Source: Ruegeria_C sp041537925 (lineage in GTDB: Bacteria > Pseudomonadota > Alphaproteobacteria > Rhodobacterales > Rhodobacteraceae). From it: DNA of 64,000 bases. Made by a program: the position numbers and the translations under genes. Positions 1 to 8,706 of the stretch are shown in pieces. Location: positions 62,001 through 126,000 of the forward strand of contig NZ_JBGOSH010000006.1 in assembly GCF_041537925.1 (NCBI RefSeq). The letters run 5' to 3'. A model generated the notes under the pieces. It saw only the letters and a program-made list of their open reading frames with translations, was not told the DNA's origin and ran no database searches. The stretch's first letter is position 1; each line of letters begins with the position of its first letter.

Positions 1-74
1 CGGCCCCAAAATACCGCCCCATCCGGGGTCCGATCCATTTGAAAGTGATAATGGCAAGCATTAGGGTGACTAAT

Positions 75-998
75 ATGATTGTGAACCTGCCCTATTCTGC
101 CCTGCGCGCGTTTGAGGCCGTGGTCCGCCATTCGGGGTTTTCCTCGGCTGCAGTGGAGTTGGGGGTCAGCCAGAGTGCTGTCAGCCAGCATGTGCGCTCG
201 CTGGAAGAGTGGCTTGGCCGCGATCTGCTGGTGCGCGGCGCACGGCAGTCGCGCCCGACCCGTGAGGGCGAGCAGCTGGCGCTTGCCATATCCGAGGGGC
301 TGGGGCGGATTTCGGATGTCTGCGCGCAGCTGCGCGACAAGACCCGTACCGACCGCACGATCGTAATTTCCTGCCTGCCCGGTTTTGCCTTCAACTGGTT
401 GTTTCCGCGGCTTATTCACTTCGATTTGGCGCATCCCGACTTGTCGATCTCGATCGCGACCGATACCGGGCTGCATCCGTTTTCTGGGGCTGATGCGGAT
501 ATCGGTATTCGCTATGGATTGGGCGAGTTTCCCGGCTATCAGGTCGATTTGCTGATGGCCGAGCGGCTGTTTCCCGTCTGCGCCCCATCCCTGCTGCCAG
601 AGCTGCGCGGGATTGACGACCTGACTCGTCACAGCCTGTTGGTGGACGAGAACCTGCATCACGGTGCCGCCAGCCCGACCTGGGAGTTCTGGGCGCGCCA
701 ATGCGGCCTGACCCTGCCATCCCCGCTGCGCACGCGGCGTTTTGGGCAGTCGAACATGGTCGTGCAGGCCGCCATCGAGGGGCTGGGCGTTGCGCTGGGG
801 CGCGAACCTCTGGTCATTGATGCGCTCTGCGACGGGCGGCTGGTCCGACCCTTTGCGCAGCTGACCCAATCGCCGCTGTCCTACTGGTTGGTGCGGCGGC
901 ACGAGAGCAAGGACAGCCAGAAGGTGAACGAGTTTCTCAATTGGATCCGTTCCCAGGCAAGCGCGCAGCCCGATATTCCGTCAGCTGCGAACATTTGA
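75..998 (+). CDS. LysR-family transcriptional regulator (GcvA-like)
   Basis: The protein has a LysR winged helix-turn-helix near residues 5-65 (LRAFEAV, SQSAVSQHV, LGRDLLVRG) followed by a substrate-binding-like effector domain, about 307 residues, normal for the family. The ATG at 75 is chosen because GcvA-type proteins start just before the L-P-x-x-A-L-R-A-F-E block; an upstream TTG (39) and ATG (51) are alternatives. It lies 102 bases before a Rieske oxygenase gene in the same direction, so it may control that gene or the wider catabolic block. The effector is unknown. Family assignment is secure; the regulatory target is inference. Confidence 0.93.
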   Translation: MIVNLPYSALRAFEAVVRHSGFSSAAVELGVSQSAVSQHVRSLEEWLGRDLLVRGARQSRPTREGEQLALAISEGLGRISDVCAQLRDKTRTDRTIVISCLPGFAFNWLFPRLIHFDLAHPDLSISIATDTGLHPFSGADADIGIRYGLGEFPGYQVDLLMAERLFPVCAPSLLPELRGIDDLTRHSLLVDENLHHGAASPTWEFWARQCGLTLPSPLRTRRFGQSNMVVQAAIEGLGVALGREPLVIDALCDGRLVRPFAQLTQSPLSYWLVRRHESKDSQKVNEFLNWIRSQASAQPDIPSAANI

Positions 999-1034
999 AT
1001 TAGTTTACCTTATATATTCCATTACCATTCCGGC

Positions 1035-1062
1035 ATGGCTCAGGGGGCCATTGCTGAGCCAT
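1035..1062. promoter_or_regulatory. Perfect inverted repeat between LysR gene and Rieske gene
   Basis: ATGGCTCAG (1035-1043) and its reverse complement CTGAGCCAT (1054-1062) flank a 10-base loop. No T-run follows, so it is either a weak terminator for the LysR gene or a regulator site or leader structure for the oxygenase gene starting at 1101. Confidence 0.5.
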
Positions 1063-1100
1063 ACTAACTTAAGCCACCTGACGAAACGGAGAGCGATCCC

Positions 1101-2150
1101 ATGTTCCTGAGAAACTGCTGGTATGTCGCCGCCTGGAGCAAGGACATTGACCGCTCACTGACGGCCGCGACCTATCTGGGTGAAAACATCGTGTTCTATC
1201 GCCAGCTCGATGGCACACCGGTCGCGCTTGAGGACGCCTGCCCGCATCGCAAACTGCCGCTGTCAAAGGGCAACCTGAAAGACGATCTGGTGGAATGCGG
1301 ATATCATGGGCTGACCTTCGATTGTTCCGGTGCATGCATCGACAGTCCCACTCAGCGCGGCATGACCCCGCGACGGGCGGTGGTCAGGTCGTATCCGGTG
1401 GTGGATCGTTATCGCCTTTTGTGGATCTGGATGGGCGACCCGGCGCTTGCCGACCCCGACAAGATATTCCCGGTCGAGAATTTCGATGATCCCAGTTGGG
1501 GTCTGACCGATGGCGGGGTGATGGATATCGATTGCCACTACCTGTGGGTTTGCGACAATTTGCTTGATCCAAGCCATGTGGCCTGGGTTCATGTCTCGTC
1601 ATTTGCCGGGGCCGGGACCGACGAGGAACCGCTGAAAGTCGAAAAGACCGATCGCGGTGTCATCGTCTCGCGCTGGATCGAGAACAAGCCGCCATCGCCC
1701 TATTACGCCAAGCTGGTGGTGTTCGAGGGCGATTGCGACCGCTTGCAGCATTATGAGATGTGCTTGCCTGCGATCGGGCTGAACAAGTCGATCTATACAC
1801 CCGTCGGCACTGGCGGTTATGACAAACCGCCGGTTGCGGACACGTTCATCAACATTTCGTATAATTTCATGACCCCGATCGATGAAGACCGGACCCGGTA
1901 TTTTTGGTTCCAGCATCGCAATTCCGACCCCGAAAATGCTGAGGTGTCCACCTTCATGAATGACGGTGCGCGGATGGCGTTTCTGGAGGACAAAGAGGTG
2001 CTGGAAGAGGTGCATCTGGGCATGAAACAAGCCAAAACACCCCATATCGACCTGGGGCTGGATGCCGGGGCCAAGCTGTTCCGTCGGGTGCTGGACCGCG
2101 CCATGGAAGCCGAGACTGCCGTAGCTGAAGATGTCCTGAAACAGGCCTGA
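1101..2150 (+). CDS. Rieske non-heme iron oxygenase, VanA-like oxygenase subunit
   Basis: A 349-residue ring-hydroxylating or O/N-demethylating oxygenase alpha subunit. The Rieske [2Fe-2S] ligands are Cys47-x-His49 (CPHR) and Cys66-x2-His69 (CGYHG). The mononuclear iron site is D-P-S-H-V-A-W-V-H with His159 and His164. Opening residues FLRNCWYVAAW and the length match vanillate O-demethylase oxygenase-type proteins, but such enzymes act on many methoxy, N-methyl and aromatic substrates. The reductase these enzymes need is not encoded nearby. A purine-rich stretch (CGGAGAG) precedes the ATG. Beside sarcosine oxidase and Rid genes, an N- or O-demethylating role is plausible inference. Confidence 0.93.
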   Translation: MFLRNCWYVAAWSKDIDRSLTAATYLGENIVFYRQLDGTPVALEDACPHRKLPLSKGNLKDDLVECGYHGLTFDCSGACIDSPTQRGMTPRRAVVRSYPVVDRYRLLWIWMGDPALADPDKIFPVENFDDPSWGLTDGGVMDIDCHYLWVCDNLLDPSHVAWVHVSSFAGAGTDEEPLKVEKTDRGVIVSRWIENKPPSPYYAKLVVFEGDCDRLQHYEMCLPAIGLNKSIYTPVGTGGYDKPPVADTFINISYNFMTPIDEDRTRYFWFQHRNSDPENAEVSTFMNDGARMAFLEDKEVLEEVHLGMKQAKTPHIDLGLDAGAKLFRRVLDRAMEAETAVAEDVLKQA

Positions 2151-2152
2151 TG

Positions 2153-2179
2153 CAGAGGGCCGGATAGCCCGGCCCTCTG
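2153..2179. terminator. Bidirectional hairpin between convergent genes
   Basis: CAGAGGGCCGG (2153-2163) pairs perfectly with CCGGCCCTCTG (2169-2179) across a 5-base loop. It sits exactly between the convergent Rieske (ends 2150) and PhyH (ends 2183) genes. No clear U-tract lies on either side, but position and stem strength argue for transcription termination. Confidence 0.75.
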
Positions 2180-2182
2180 GTA

Positions 2183-2971
2183 TCAGGTGCTCTGGTAGAT
2201 CACTGGAAACCGCCCCCCGGCAAAGGGCGCGCCGGGCTGCAGGCTTGCATCATGCAGCCATTCTGTGACTGCGTCGCGCGGCTCATAAGTGGCGCCTTCC
2301 ACCGCGAACCGAATTGCGTATCCGCGCCTGCGCCGGGTCGATGTCCGGTTTCCCATCGCCGAATGCACCGTCATCCCGTCGAAGGCCAGTGCGTCGCCGG
2401 GTGCCATGTCGTCATGGTGGAAGATGTCGTAATCGCTGCGGTTCGCCTCAAAATCTGGCATGTCGATATAGTTGGGATTGTCTTCTTCTAGATAGTGCAG
2501 GAACCCGCCCAACTGATCGGTTTTGAAGGGGCGGTACTTTGCGCCCCAAGCATGTGAGCCGCGCACGAATTCCAGCGCGCCATTGTCGGGGTCCACGGGG
2601 TCCAGCGCGATCCACATGGTCATGATCGGCCCCGAGACCGGCCAATAGGGCTGATCCGTGTGCCAGCCGGTCTGGGTCGCGGTTCCCGGTTCCTTCGCGA
2701 ATATCTGATCATAGATCAGCGAGGTCCAGGGGCTGCCCGCGACCTCGGACACGCGCTGACCGATATCGGATGTCAGGCAATAATCCTGAAACACGCCCGG
2801 TTTTTCGCGCATGTTCTTGTAGGCGAAATACCGGTCGCCCTCTGCGACTTTGGCGTCCACCGCGTGGCGCAGCTTGTCCAGCCATTCTTGGGACAGGATA
2901 TTCCTCAGCAGCACGACCCCGTCGCGCGCATAAGTGTCCTGAACCTTTTTGAGATCGGGTGTTTTAGTCAT
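2183..2971 (-). CDS. Phytanoyl-CoA dioxygenase (PhyH) family Fe(II)/2-oxoglutarate oxygenase
   Basis: A 262-residue protein with the 2-His-1-carboxylate iron site: His104-x-Asp106 (GWHTDQPYW) and distal His203 (MTVHSAMGN), followed by an Arg-rich stretch likely to bind 2-oxoglutarate. The start at 2971 is supported by GGAGGGAAG a few bases upstream; a longer frame reaching 3115 lacks such support. Family members hydroxylate small molecules, including N-methylated compounds and ectoine. It is convergent with the VanA-like gene and divergent from soxB, suggesting a shared catabolic theme. The substrate cannot be read from sequence. Confidence 0.92.
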   Translation of the reverse strand: MTKTPDLKKVQDTYARDGVVLLRNILSQEWLDKLRHAVDAKVAEGDRYFAYKNMREKPGVFQDYCLTSDIGQRVSEVAGSPWTSLIYDQIFAKEPGTATQTGWHTDQPYWPVSGPIMTMWIALDPVDPDNGALEFVRGSHAWGAKYRPFKTDQLGGFLHYLEEDNPNYIDMPDFEANRSDYDIFHHDDMAPGDALAFDGMTVHSAMGNRTSTRRRRGYAIRFAVEGATYEPRDAVTEWLHDASLQPGAPFAGGRFPVIYQST

Positions 2972-3291
2972 GTGTCTTCCCTCCGCTTGATCCGCCATTC
3001 TGGCGATGCGGGTTTCGAGAGGGGCGCGCTGCGCCCGGTCAATCGCGGCTGTCAGGAGGACGGAGAACTGCGGCAGTTGATGATGAAGCAGGGCCATGCC
3101 GATCGCGCCGACCAAGTGCCAGCGAGGTTTCGGTGAAACTGTCGGATGCGGGAATCCATCATGGCGCCTTTCACCCTGACAGCATAGCCGCTTTTGCCTG
3201 ATTGGCCTAGAGAGTTCGGGGACCGTCGTGGCATCCCAGAGTACTCAAAATCATTGACGTGGTGTAATTCATGGTAAATATTATAACTGTC
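2972..3291. promoter_or_regulatory. Divergent intergenic region, PhyH gene / soxBDAG
   Basis: This 320-base gap separates the minus-strand PhyH gene from soxB and must hold both promoters. TTGACG at 3254-3259 followed by AT-rich AATATTAT near 3277-3284 resembles a -35/-10 pair, though very close to the soxB ATG at 3292. No convincing palindromic operator was seen. Confidence 0.35.
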
Positions 3292-4542
3292 ATGCAAAAA
3301 TATTCTATCTTCTCGCTTGCCCGGAACGCCCTATCGGGACATCGGAACTGGCCTTTGGCCTGGCGCAGCCCGCCCCTGAAGGACCGCTATGACGTGGTGG
3401 TCATCGGGGCAGGGGGGCACGGGCTGGCGACGGCCTATTACCTGGCGAAGGAGTTTGGCATCACTGATGTCGCCGTGCTGGAGCGTGGCTGGCTGGGCGG
3501 CGGCAATATCGCGCGCAATACGGTGACGATCCGGTCGAATTACATGCGCGACGAGTCGATCCCGTTCTATGTGAAATCCGTCGCCATGTACGAAGGGCTG
3601 ACCCGTGAGCTGAACTTCAACATGATGCATTCCAAGCGTACAATGGTGGATGTGGTCCAGACCTGGCCCAAGCTGCGCGAGCTGCGGCGGCGGCAATTGG
3701 TGATGGATATTTACGGCTCCACCTATGAACAGATCACGACCGAAGAACTGCGCCGACGCATTCCGGTGCTGACCGAGGGCGGGCCGGATGCACGCCTGCC
3801 GGTGATTTGCGGCATGGTGCATACCGATGCGGGCGTGAACCGGCATGATGCGGTGGCCTGGGGCTATGCCCGTGCGGCGGATTCGATGGGTGTCGAGATT
3901 CACCAGCAGACCGCCGTGCAATCGCTACTGCGCGGTGCGGGCGGCGCCATCGAAGGGGTCGAAACCAGCCGCGGGACGGTGCGGGCCAATAAGGTTGTGG
4001 TGGCGGTTTCGGGCCATACCACGACGCTGACCGAGACCGCGGGTTTGCGACTGCCGCTGTGCACCATGAACCTGACGGCGTTCGTGTCCGAGCCGGTGCA
4101 GCCGCTGGTCGATGTGATCGTGAACTGCCCTGATAGCGGCTTCTATTTCAGCCAGTCCGACAAGGGCGAAATGGTGATCGGCGGCGCGCCAGACATGGGG
4201 CAGAGCTTTCGCCGCGACATCAAGCAGCACGTATTCGAAGATACGGTCACCGCAATGCTGTCACTGTTCCCGAGCTTCAAGAAACTCAAGCTGATGCGGC
4301 AATGGGGAGGGCATCTGGATATTGCCCATGACGCTTCGCCGATCATGGATCAGACCGAGGTGCCCGGCCTCTTTATAACCGCCGGGTGGTGGGGCGGTTA
4401 TAAGGCGATCCCGGCGGGTGGCTTGACGCTGGCGCATCTGGTGGCCAAGGGCGAACCGCACCCGCTGATGGCTTCTTTCACGCTGGACCGGTTCCGGCAT
4501 CTGGATTTCGTGATGGAAGCCGGCACCACCACGGCGCGATAG
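3292..4542 (+). CDS. soxB: Sarcosine oxidase, beta subunit
   Basis: The beta subunit of heterotetrameric sarcosine oxidase, a cytoplasmic flavoenzyme that oxidatively demethylates sarcosine (or a related secondary amine) with tetrahydrofolate. The N-terminal FAD fold has YDVVVIGAGGHGLATAYYL (about residues 33-51), then the SoxB signature ERGWLGGGN and NTVTIRSNY. The RHDAVAWGYARAAD segment near residue 185 resembles the stretch carrying covalent FMN histidine in known SoxB. The start at 3292 (MQKYSIFSL) fits SoxB N-termini better than the ATG at 3271. Length is 416 residues. It heads the operon soxB-soxD-soxA-soxG. A relative acting on another N-methyl amino acid cannot be excluded. Confidence 0.95.
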   Translation: MQKYSIFSLARNALSGHRNWPLAWRSPPLKDRYDVVVIGAGGHGLATAYYLAKEFGITDVAVLERGWLGGGNIARNTVTIRSNYMRDESIPFYVKSVAMYEGLTRELNFNMMHSKRTMVDVVQTWPKLRELRRRQLVMDIYGSTYEQITTEELRRRIPVLTEGGPDARLPVICGMVHTDAGVNRHDAVAWGYARAADSMGVEIHQQTAVQSLLRGAGGAIEGVETSRGTVRANKVVVAVSGHTTTLTETAGLRLPLCTMNLTAFVSEPVQPLVDVIVNCPDSGFYFSQSDKGEMVIGGAPDMGQSFRRDIKQHVFEDTVTAMLSLFPSFKKLKLMRQWGGHLDIAHDASPIMDQTEVPGLFITAGWWGGYKAIPAGGLTLAHLVAKGEPHPLMASFTLDRFRHLDFVMEAGTTTAR

Positions 4543-4556
4543 GAAAGGACCGGATC

Positions 4557-4814
4557 ATGTTGCTCATTCCTTGTCCGTATTGCGGTAAACGCAATGAAAG
4601 CGAGTTCATTCATGGCGGCCCGGTGGGGGCGGACCGACCCGACCCAAATGCAGTCAGTGATGCGGAATGGGTGGACTACCTGACCGTTGCGCCGAACCCG
4701 CTGGGTCCGGTGCAGGAACGGTGGTGGCACGCGCGCGGCTGTGGTGAATGGCTGACGATCTGGCGCGACACGCGCACCCATGATATCGTGGAGGCGCCCG
4801 ATGGGATCGAGTAG
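4557..4814 (+). CDS. soxD: Sarcosine oxidase, delta subunit
   Basis: An 85-residue zinc-binding subunit. The zinc ligands expected from known SoxD are visible: Cys6-x2-Cys9 (CPYCG) and His58-x3-Cys62 (HARGCGEW). A strong AGGAAAGGA precedes the ATG. Its last 14 bases overlap the start of soxA, implying translational coupling in the soxBDAG operon. Confidence 0.96.
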   Translation: MLLIPCPYCGKRNESEFIHGGPVGADRPDPNAVSDAEWVDYLTVAPNPLGPVQERWWHARGCGEWLTIWRDTRTHDIVEAPDGIE

Positions 4815-7671
4815 TCGTCTTTTCTCGGGCGGACGTATCGACCGAAACCGCCCGCTCCATTTCCGCTTCAACGGCAGGGTGTATCAGGGCTTTGAGGGCG
4901 ACACGCTGGCCTCGGCGCTGCTGGCCAACGGAGTGCGCGTGACCGCCCGCAGTTTCAAGTATCATCGCCCGCGCGGCATCGTCGGGCATGGCCCCGAGGA
5001 ACCGGCAACGCTGGTGGAGCTGGAGGGCGAGGATGCCTCGGGCAACCGCCCGGCGACAACGGTCGTGCTGCGAGAGGGGCTCAGCGCGCGCTCGGTCAAT
5101 TGCTGGCCCTCGCCGGGCTTCGATCTGGGCGGTGTCAATCAGGTGCTGGCCCGTTTCCTGCCAGCCGGATTCTATTACAAGACATTCAAATGGCCAAACT
5201 GGCATCTGTTCGAACCCTCGATCCGTAAGGCGGCTGGATTGGCTGCAGCTCCCGCCAGCCCTCCAGCATCGGGGCATTTCGAAGCGCGTCATGCCCATGC
5301 AGATGTCCTGGTGGTTGGAGCCGGACCTGCTGGTCTGAAGGGTGCGCTTGAGTCCGGTCGGGCGGGCAAACGCGTGTTTCTGGCCGATGAAGGAACCGAG
5401 GCAGGCGGCAGTCTGTTGAACCGGACCCTGACAATCGGCGCGCGCCCCGCGATGGGCTGGGTGGCCGATGCGGTTGCGGAACTGCATGGGATGAAGAACG
5501 TCACTCATTTGCAAAATGCAACCGTCTGGGCTTATCGAGAGCATAACCTGCTGATCGTGAATGAACGCGCCCCTGAACAGGACAGCATTCTGGAGCGCAG
5601 CTGGCGGGTGCGCGCGGGTGAGGTAGTGATCGCCACTGGGGCCACCGAACGCGCCATGGTGTTTGGCGGCAATGACCGGCCCGGCGTGATGCTGGCCTCG
5701 TCGGTGCAGGCCTATGTCAACCGCTGGGGGGTCGCGCCCGGCAAACGGGTGGCGCTGTTTACCAACAACAACAGCGCCTATGCGGTGGCGGCTGATCTGG
5801 CGGCGGCGGGGATCATCGTGACCGCCATCCTCGACAGCCGCGAAAATGTACCGCCAGAGGCGCTGGAACTGGTGCCCGATTTGCCGGTGCATGCCGCAAC
5901 CGTCGCAGCGGGCATATTCGGTCACAAGCGGGTGCGTGCTGTTCTGGCCGCCCCGGTGTCGGGCGGCACGCCCAAATGGATCAGATGCGACGTGCTGGCC
6001 CATTCCGGCGGCTGGAATCCAACCGTGCATCTGTGGTCGCAGTCGCGCAGCTCGCTGCGTTATGACGAAGGGATGGCTGCCTTCCTGCCCGACGAGGCAG
6101 CACAAACCTGCCGCGCCGTGGGGGCTGCGGCGGGCGATCTGACGCTGGACCAGATCGTCGAAGGCGGCGCGGACCTGCCCTATGCGATCGAACCGCTCTG
6201 GCGCGTCGACGTGCCGGTGCAGCGTGGCAGGGCGTTTCTGGACATACAGAACGACGTCTCGGTCAGCGACGTGCATCTGGCCCTGCGCGAGGGCTATTGC
6301 AATGTCGAGCACGTCAAACGCTACACCACCGGCGGCATGGGGATAGATCAGGGAAAGACCGGCAATATCAACATTATCGGCACTGTCGCGATGCAGCAGG
6401 GTTTGGCATTGCCGCAGGTCGGCACGACCACTTTCCGCTCGCCCTATACGCCGGTCTCTTTTGGGGCGATCGGCGGGTTGCGCGAGGACAGCGTGCTGTT
6501 TCCCTATCGACACACGCCGGTAACCCGATGGAACAAGAGCAACGGCGCGGTGATGTACGAGGCGGGAGCCCGCTGGCGGCGGCCGGGGTACTTCCCCAAG
6601 CCCGGCGAGAGCCTGCAAGAGGCGGTGAACCGCGAATGCCGGGCCGTGCGCGAGGGTGTTGGCGTCTATGACGGATCGCCCCTTGGCACGTTCGAGCTGA
6701 AGGGGCGTGATGTTTCAGAATTCCTCGATTTCATCTACTCCAACGTGATGTCCAGCCTGAAACCCGGCGACGGGCGCTATGGGCTGATGCTGTCGGATGA
6801 CGGGTTGATCCTGGATGACGGTGTGGCGTTTCGGCTGGACGAACACCGCTGGATGATCTCAACCTCTACCGGGCATGCGGATACGGTAAATCAACATATG
6901 GAAAAACTGCTGCAGACCGAGTATCCCGACTGGCAGGTGATGATCACCACCGTTACCAGCCAATGGAACAACGCCACCATCTGTGGCCCCCGTGCGCGCG
7001 AAGTAATGCAGGCGCTGGGCACCGATATCGATCTTTCGCCGCAGGCCTTCCCGTTCATGTCCTTGCGCGACGGCACCGTCGCCGGGTTTCCAGCGCGGGT
7101 CGTGCGGGTCAGCTTTACCGGAGAGCTTTCTTATGAGGTCAACGTCGCCCCCCGCCATATGGCCGCCCTCTGGGACAAGGTGATGGACGCCGGCGCGCCG
7201 TTCAGTATCCTTCCGGTTGGCTCGGAATCCAACCACGTTCTGCGGGTCGAGAAGGGGTTTCTGTCGCTGGGCCACGAGGTGGACGGCACCATCGACGCCT
7301 ATGATCTGGGGATGGGTTGGGTCATGTCGAAGAAAAAGCCCGACTATCTGGGCAAACGCTCGGTGATGCTGCGCCGTGCGGGCAGCGCGACCCGGCGCGA
7401 GCTGGTGGGCATCCTGCCCGAAGACCCCAACCAGCAGATCCCCGAAGGCGCGCCACTCACCCCCGGCGGGCACAGGCAAGCCACCGAAGGGCTGGTCACC
7501 GCCTGCGTCTGGAGCGTGGTGAACAGGCGCTGGGTCGGGCTGGCATTGCTGGAAAACGGACAGGCGCGGCATGGCGAAACCGCCCATGTCCGGCTGCGGG
7601 ACGCGGTGATCCCGGTCACGGTCACAGAACCGGTCTTTCACGATCCTGATGGCCCGCGGTTGAGGTCCTGA
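4801..7671 (+). CDS. soxA: Sarcosine oxidase, alpha subunit
   Basis: The 956-residue alpha subunit. It has an N-terminal ferredoxin-like fold (FRFNGRVYQGFEGDTLASAL), a dinucleotide-binding flavoprotein domain (DVLVVGAGPAGL, about residues 168-185), and a C-terminal half homologous to the glycine-cleavage T protein (from about residue 590), which binds tetrahydrofolate and forms 5,10-methylene-THF from the released one-carbon unit. ATG 4801 is chosen over 4780 because GGAG lies 7 bases upstream, inside soxD. Length is normal for the family. Folate-processing genes often beside soxA (glyA, purU) are absent here. Confidence 0.96.
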   Translation: MGSSSRLFSGGRIDRNRPLHFRFNGRVYQGFEGDTLASALLANGVRVTARSFKYHRPRGIVGHGPEEPATLVELEGEDASGNRPATTVVLREGLSARSVNCWPSPGFDLGGVNQVLARFLPAGFYYKTFKWPNWHLFEPSIRKAAGLAAAPASPPASGHFEARHAHADVLVVGAGPAGLKGALESGRAGKRVFLADEGTEAGGSLLNRTLTIGARPAMGWVADAVAELHGMKNVTHLQNATVWAYREHNLLIVNERAPEQDSILERSWRVRAGEVVIATGATERAMVFGGNDRPGVMLASSVQAYVNRWGVAPGKRVALFTNNNSAYAVAADLAAAGIIVTAILDSRENVPPEALELVPDLPVHAATVAAGIFGHKRVRAVLAAPVSGGTPKWIRCDVLAHSGGWNPTVHLWSQSRSSLRYDEGMAAFLPDEAAQTCRAVGAAAGDLTLDQIVEGGADLPYAIEPLWRVDVPVQRGRAFLDIQNDVSVSDVHLALREGYCNVEHVKRYTTGGMGIDQGKTGNINIIGTVAMQQGLALPQVGTTTFRSPYTPVSFGAIGGLREDSVLFPYRHTPVTRWNKSNGAVMYEAGARWRRPGYFPKPGESLQEAVNRECRAVREGVGVYDGSPLGTFELKGRDVSEFLDFIYSNVMSSLKPGDGRYGLMLSDDGLILDDGVAFRLDEHRWMISTSTGHADTVNQHMEKLLQTEYPDWQVMITTVTSQWNNATICGPRAREVMQALGTDIDLSPQAFPFMSLRDGTVAGFPARVVRVSFTGELSYEVNVAPRHMAALWDKVMDAGAPFSILPVGSESNHVLRVEKGFLSLGHEVDGTIDAYDLGMGWVMSKKKPDYLGKRSVMLRRAGSATRRELVGILPEDPNQQIPEGAPLTPGGHRQATEGLVTACVWSVVNRRWVGLALLENGQARHGETAHVRLRDAVIPVTVTEPVFHDPDGPRLRS

Positions 7672-7672
7672 T

Positions 7673-8170
7673 ATGAGCTATGACGTCACCCTCCAGCGCT
7701 GCGGCCTCGACGCGCTCTTCGATCTCAAGGGTAAGGCCGGTGCCATTCGGGACTGGGCTGGGGACACCCTGCCGCACTGGCCGGACCGCCCCAATACCCG
7801 CACCTCTGGAGGCGCGTTGGAACTTTGTCATATCGGGCGCGATCACTGGCTCGCCCGCGCCCCGCTGGAGCAGGAAGAGATGCTGGAAGCGCAGTTCCAG
7901 CCCGCCACCTGCCCGGCAGAGATCAGCATCGTGCGCGTTTCGGACACGCTGAGCTTCTTTCGCGTCACCGGGCCGGACGCGCCCGAGGTGATGGCCATCG
8001 CCTGCCCGCTGGACCTGCATGAGGCCGCGTTTGGTGTGGATGCTGTCGCCTATACCGAAGTATTTGGCCTCAAGGCCCTTGTGCTGCGCTGTGCGGGCGG
8101 GTTCGAATTTGCCGTTGAGCAGAGCTTTGGTGATATGGTCGAGGATTACCTGACCCGCGCCACCGCCTGA
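7673..8170 (+). CDS. soxG: Sarcosine oxidase, gamma subunit
   Basis: A 165-residue protein starting one base after the soxA stop. Gamma subunits are weakly conserved relatives of the GcvT N-terminal fold and complete the alpha-beta-gamma-delta enzyme. The segment IVRVSDTLSFFRVTGPDAPEV and the operon position support the call. It ends the sox operon, with a Rid-family gene 13 bases further on. Confidence 0.92.
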   Translation: MSYDVTLQRCGLDALFDLKGKAGAIRDWAGDTLPHWPDRPNTRTSGGALELCHIGRDHWLARAPLEQEEMLEAQFQPATCPAEISIVRVSDTLSFFRVTGPDAPEVMAIACPLDLHEAAFGVDAVAYTEVFGLKALVLRCAGGFEFAVEQSFGDMVEDYLTRATA

Positions 8171-8183
8171 GAAGAGAGAGATC

Positions 8184-8597
8184 ATGACCCGCACCCATAT
8201 CCACAAGTACCAGACCCGCTATCACGCGCAGGCGACCTATTCCAAGGCGATCCGGGCGCGGGGCGATTTTGTGTTCATGCAGGGGCAGGTCGGCACGTTG
8301 CTGGATGGGACAGTGGTGGGCGAAGATGATCCGGGGGCACAGGCGGATCAGGCCTGCCGGAACATCAAGCGCTGGATGGAGGAGGCGGGTGGCAGCCTGG
8401 CGGATGTGTGCAAGCTGACGGTCTATGTCACCGATATCTCGTACCGCCCGGCGGTCTATGAGGCGATCAACCGCTGGTTCGAGGGGGTGCATCATTGTTC
8501 GACGGGGGTGGTCGTGCAGGGGCTGGCCGACCCGGCCCTGCTGGTCGAAATCGATGCAATGGGCGTCATAAGCGACGAGGCAGACGCCGAGATGTGA
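8184..8597 (+). CDS. Rid (YjgF/YER057c/UK114) family protein
   Basis: A 137-residue Rid-fold protein (FVFMQGQVG, LADVCKLTVYVTD, LLVEIDAMG). RidA proper hydrolyses reactive enamine/imine intermediates and needs a conserved Arg in its R-S-C-V-like motif; here the aligned segment reads STGVVVQGLAD, so that Arg appears replaced. It is therefore probably another Rid subgroup, perhaps a pathway-specific deaminase or imine hydrolase. It follows soxG closely, so co-transcription with the sarcosine oxidase genes, whose chemistry makes imines, is likely. Confidence 0.9.
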   Translation: MTRTHIHKYQTRYHAQATYSKAIRARGDFVFMQGQVGTLLDGTVVGEDDPGAQADQACRNIKRWMEEAGGSLADVCKLTVYVTDISYRPAVYEAINRWFEGVHHCSTGVVVQGLADPALLVEIDAMGVISDEADAEM

Positions 8598-8706
8598 GCC
8601 TTCAACGGGTTGCGGCCCGGATATGGGGCCATCACCACCAAGAGACCGAGGCTCCACACCGAAATCCGCCGTGCCGGTTCACCGAGGCAGAGACACTTGC
8701 GCCCGG

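Noticed and set aside
4654..6618. A 654-codon open frame antisense to soxA
   Set aside because: It mirrors the soxA reading frame, is His/Arg/Gln-rich and matches no family; high-GC antisense frames are expected to be open.
1101..8170. A complete glycine betaine to glycine demethylation pathway
   Set aside because: The oxygenases are VanA- and phthalate-type rather than GbcA-like, no GbcB or dimethylglycine dehydrogenase is present, so the idea goes beyond the sequence.
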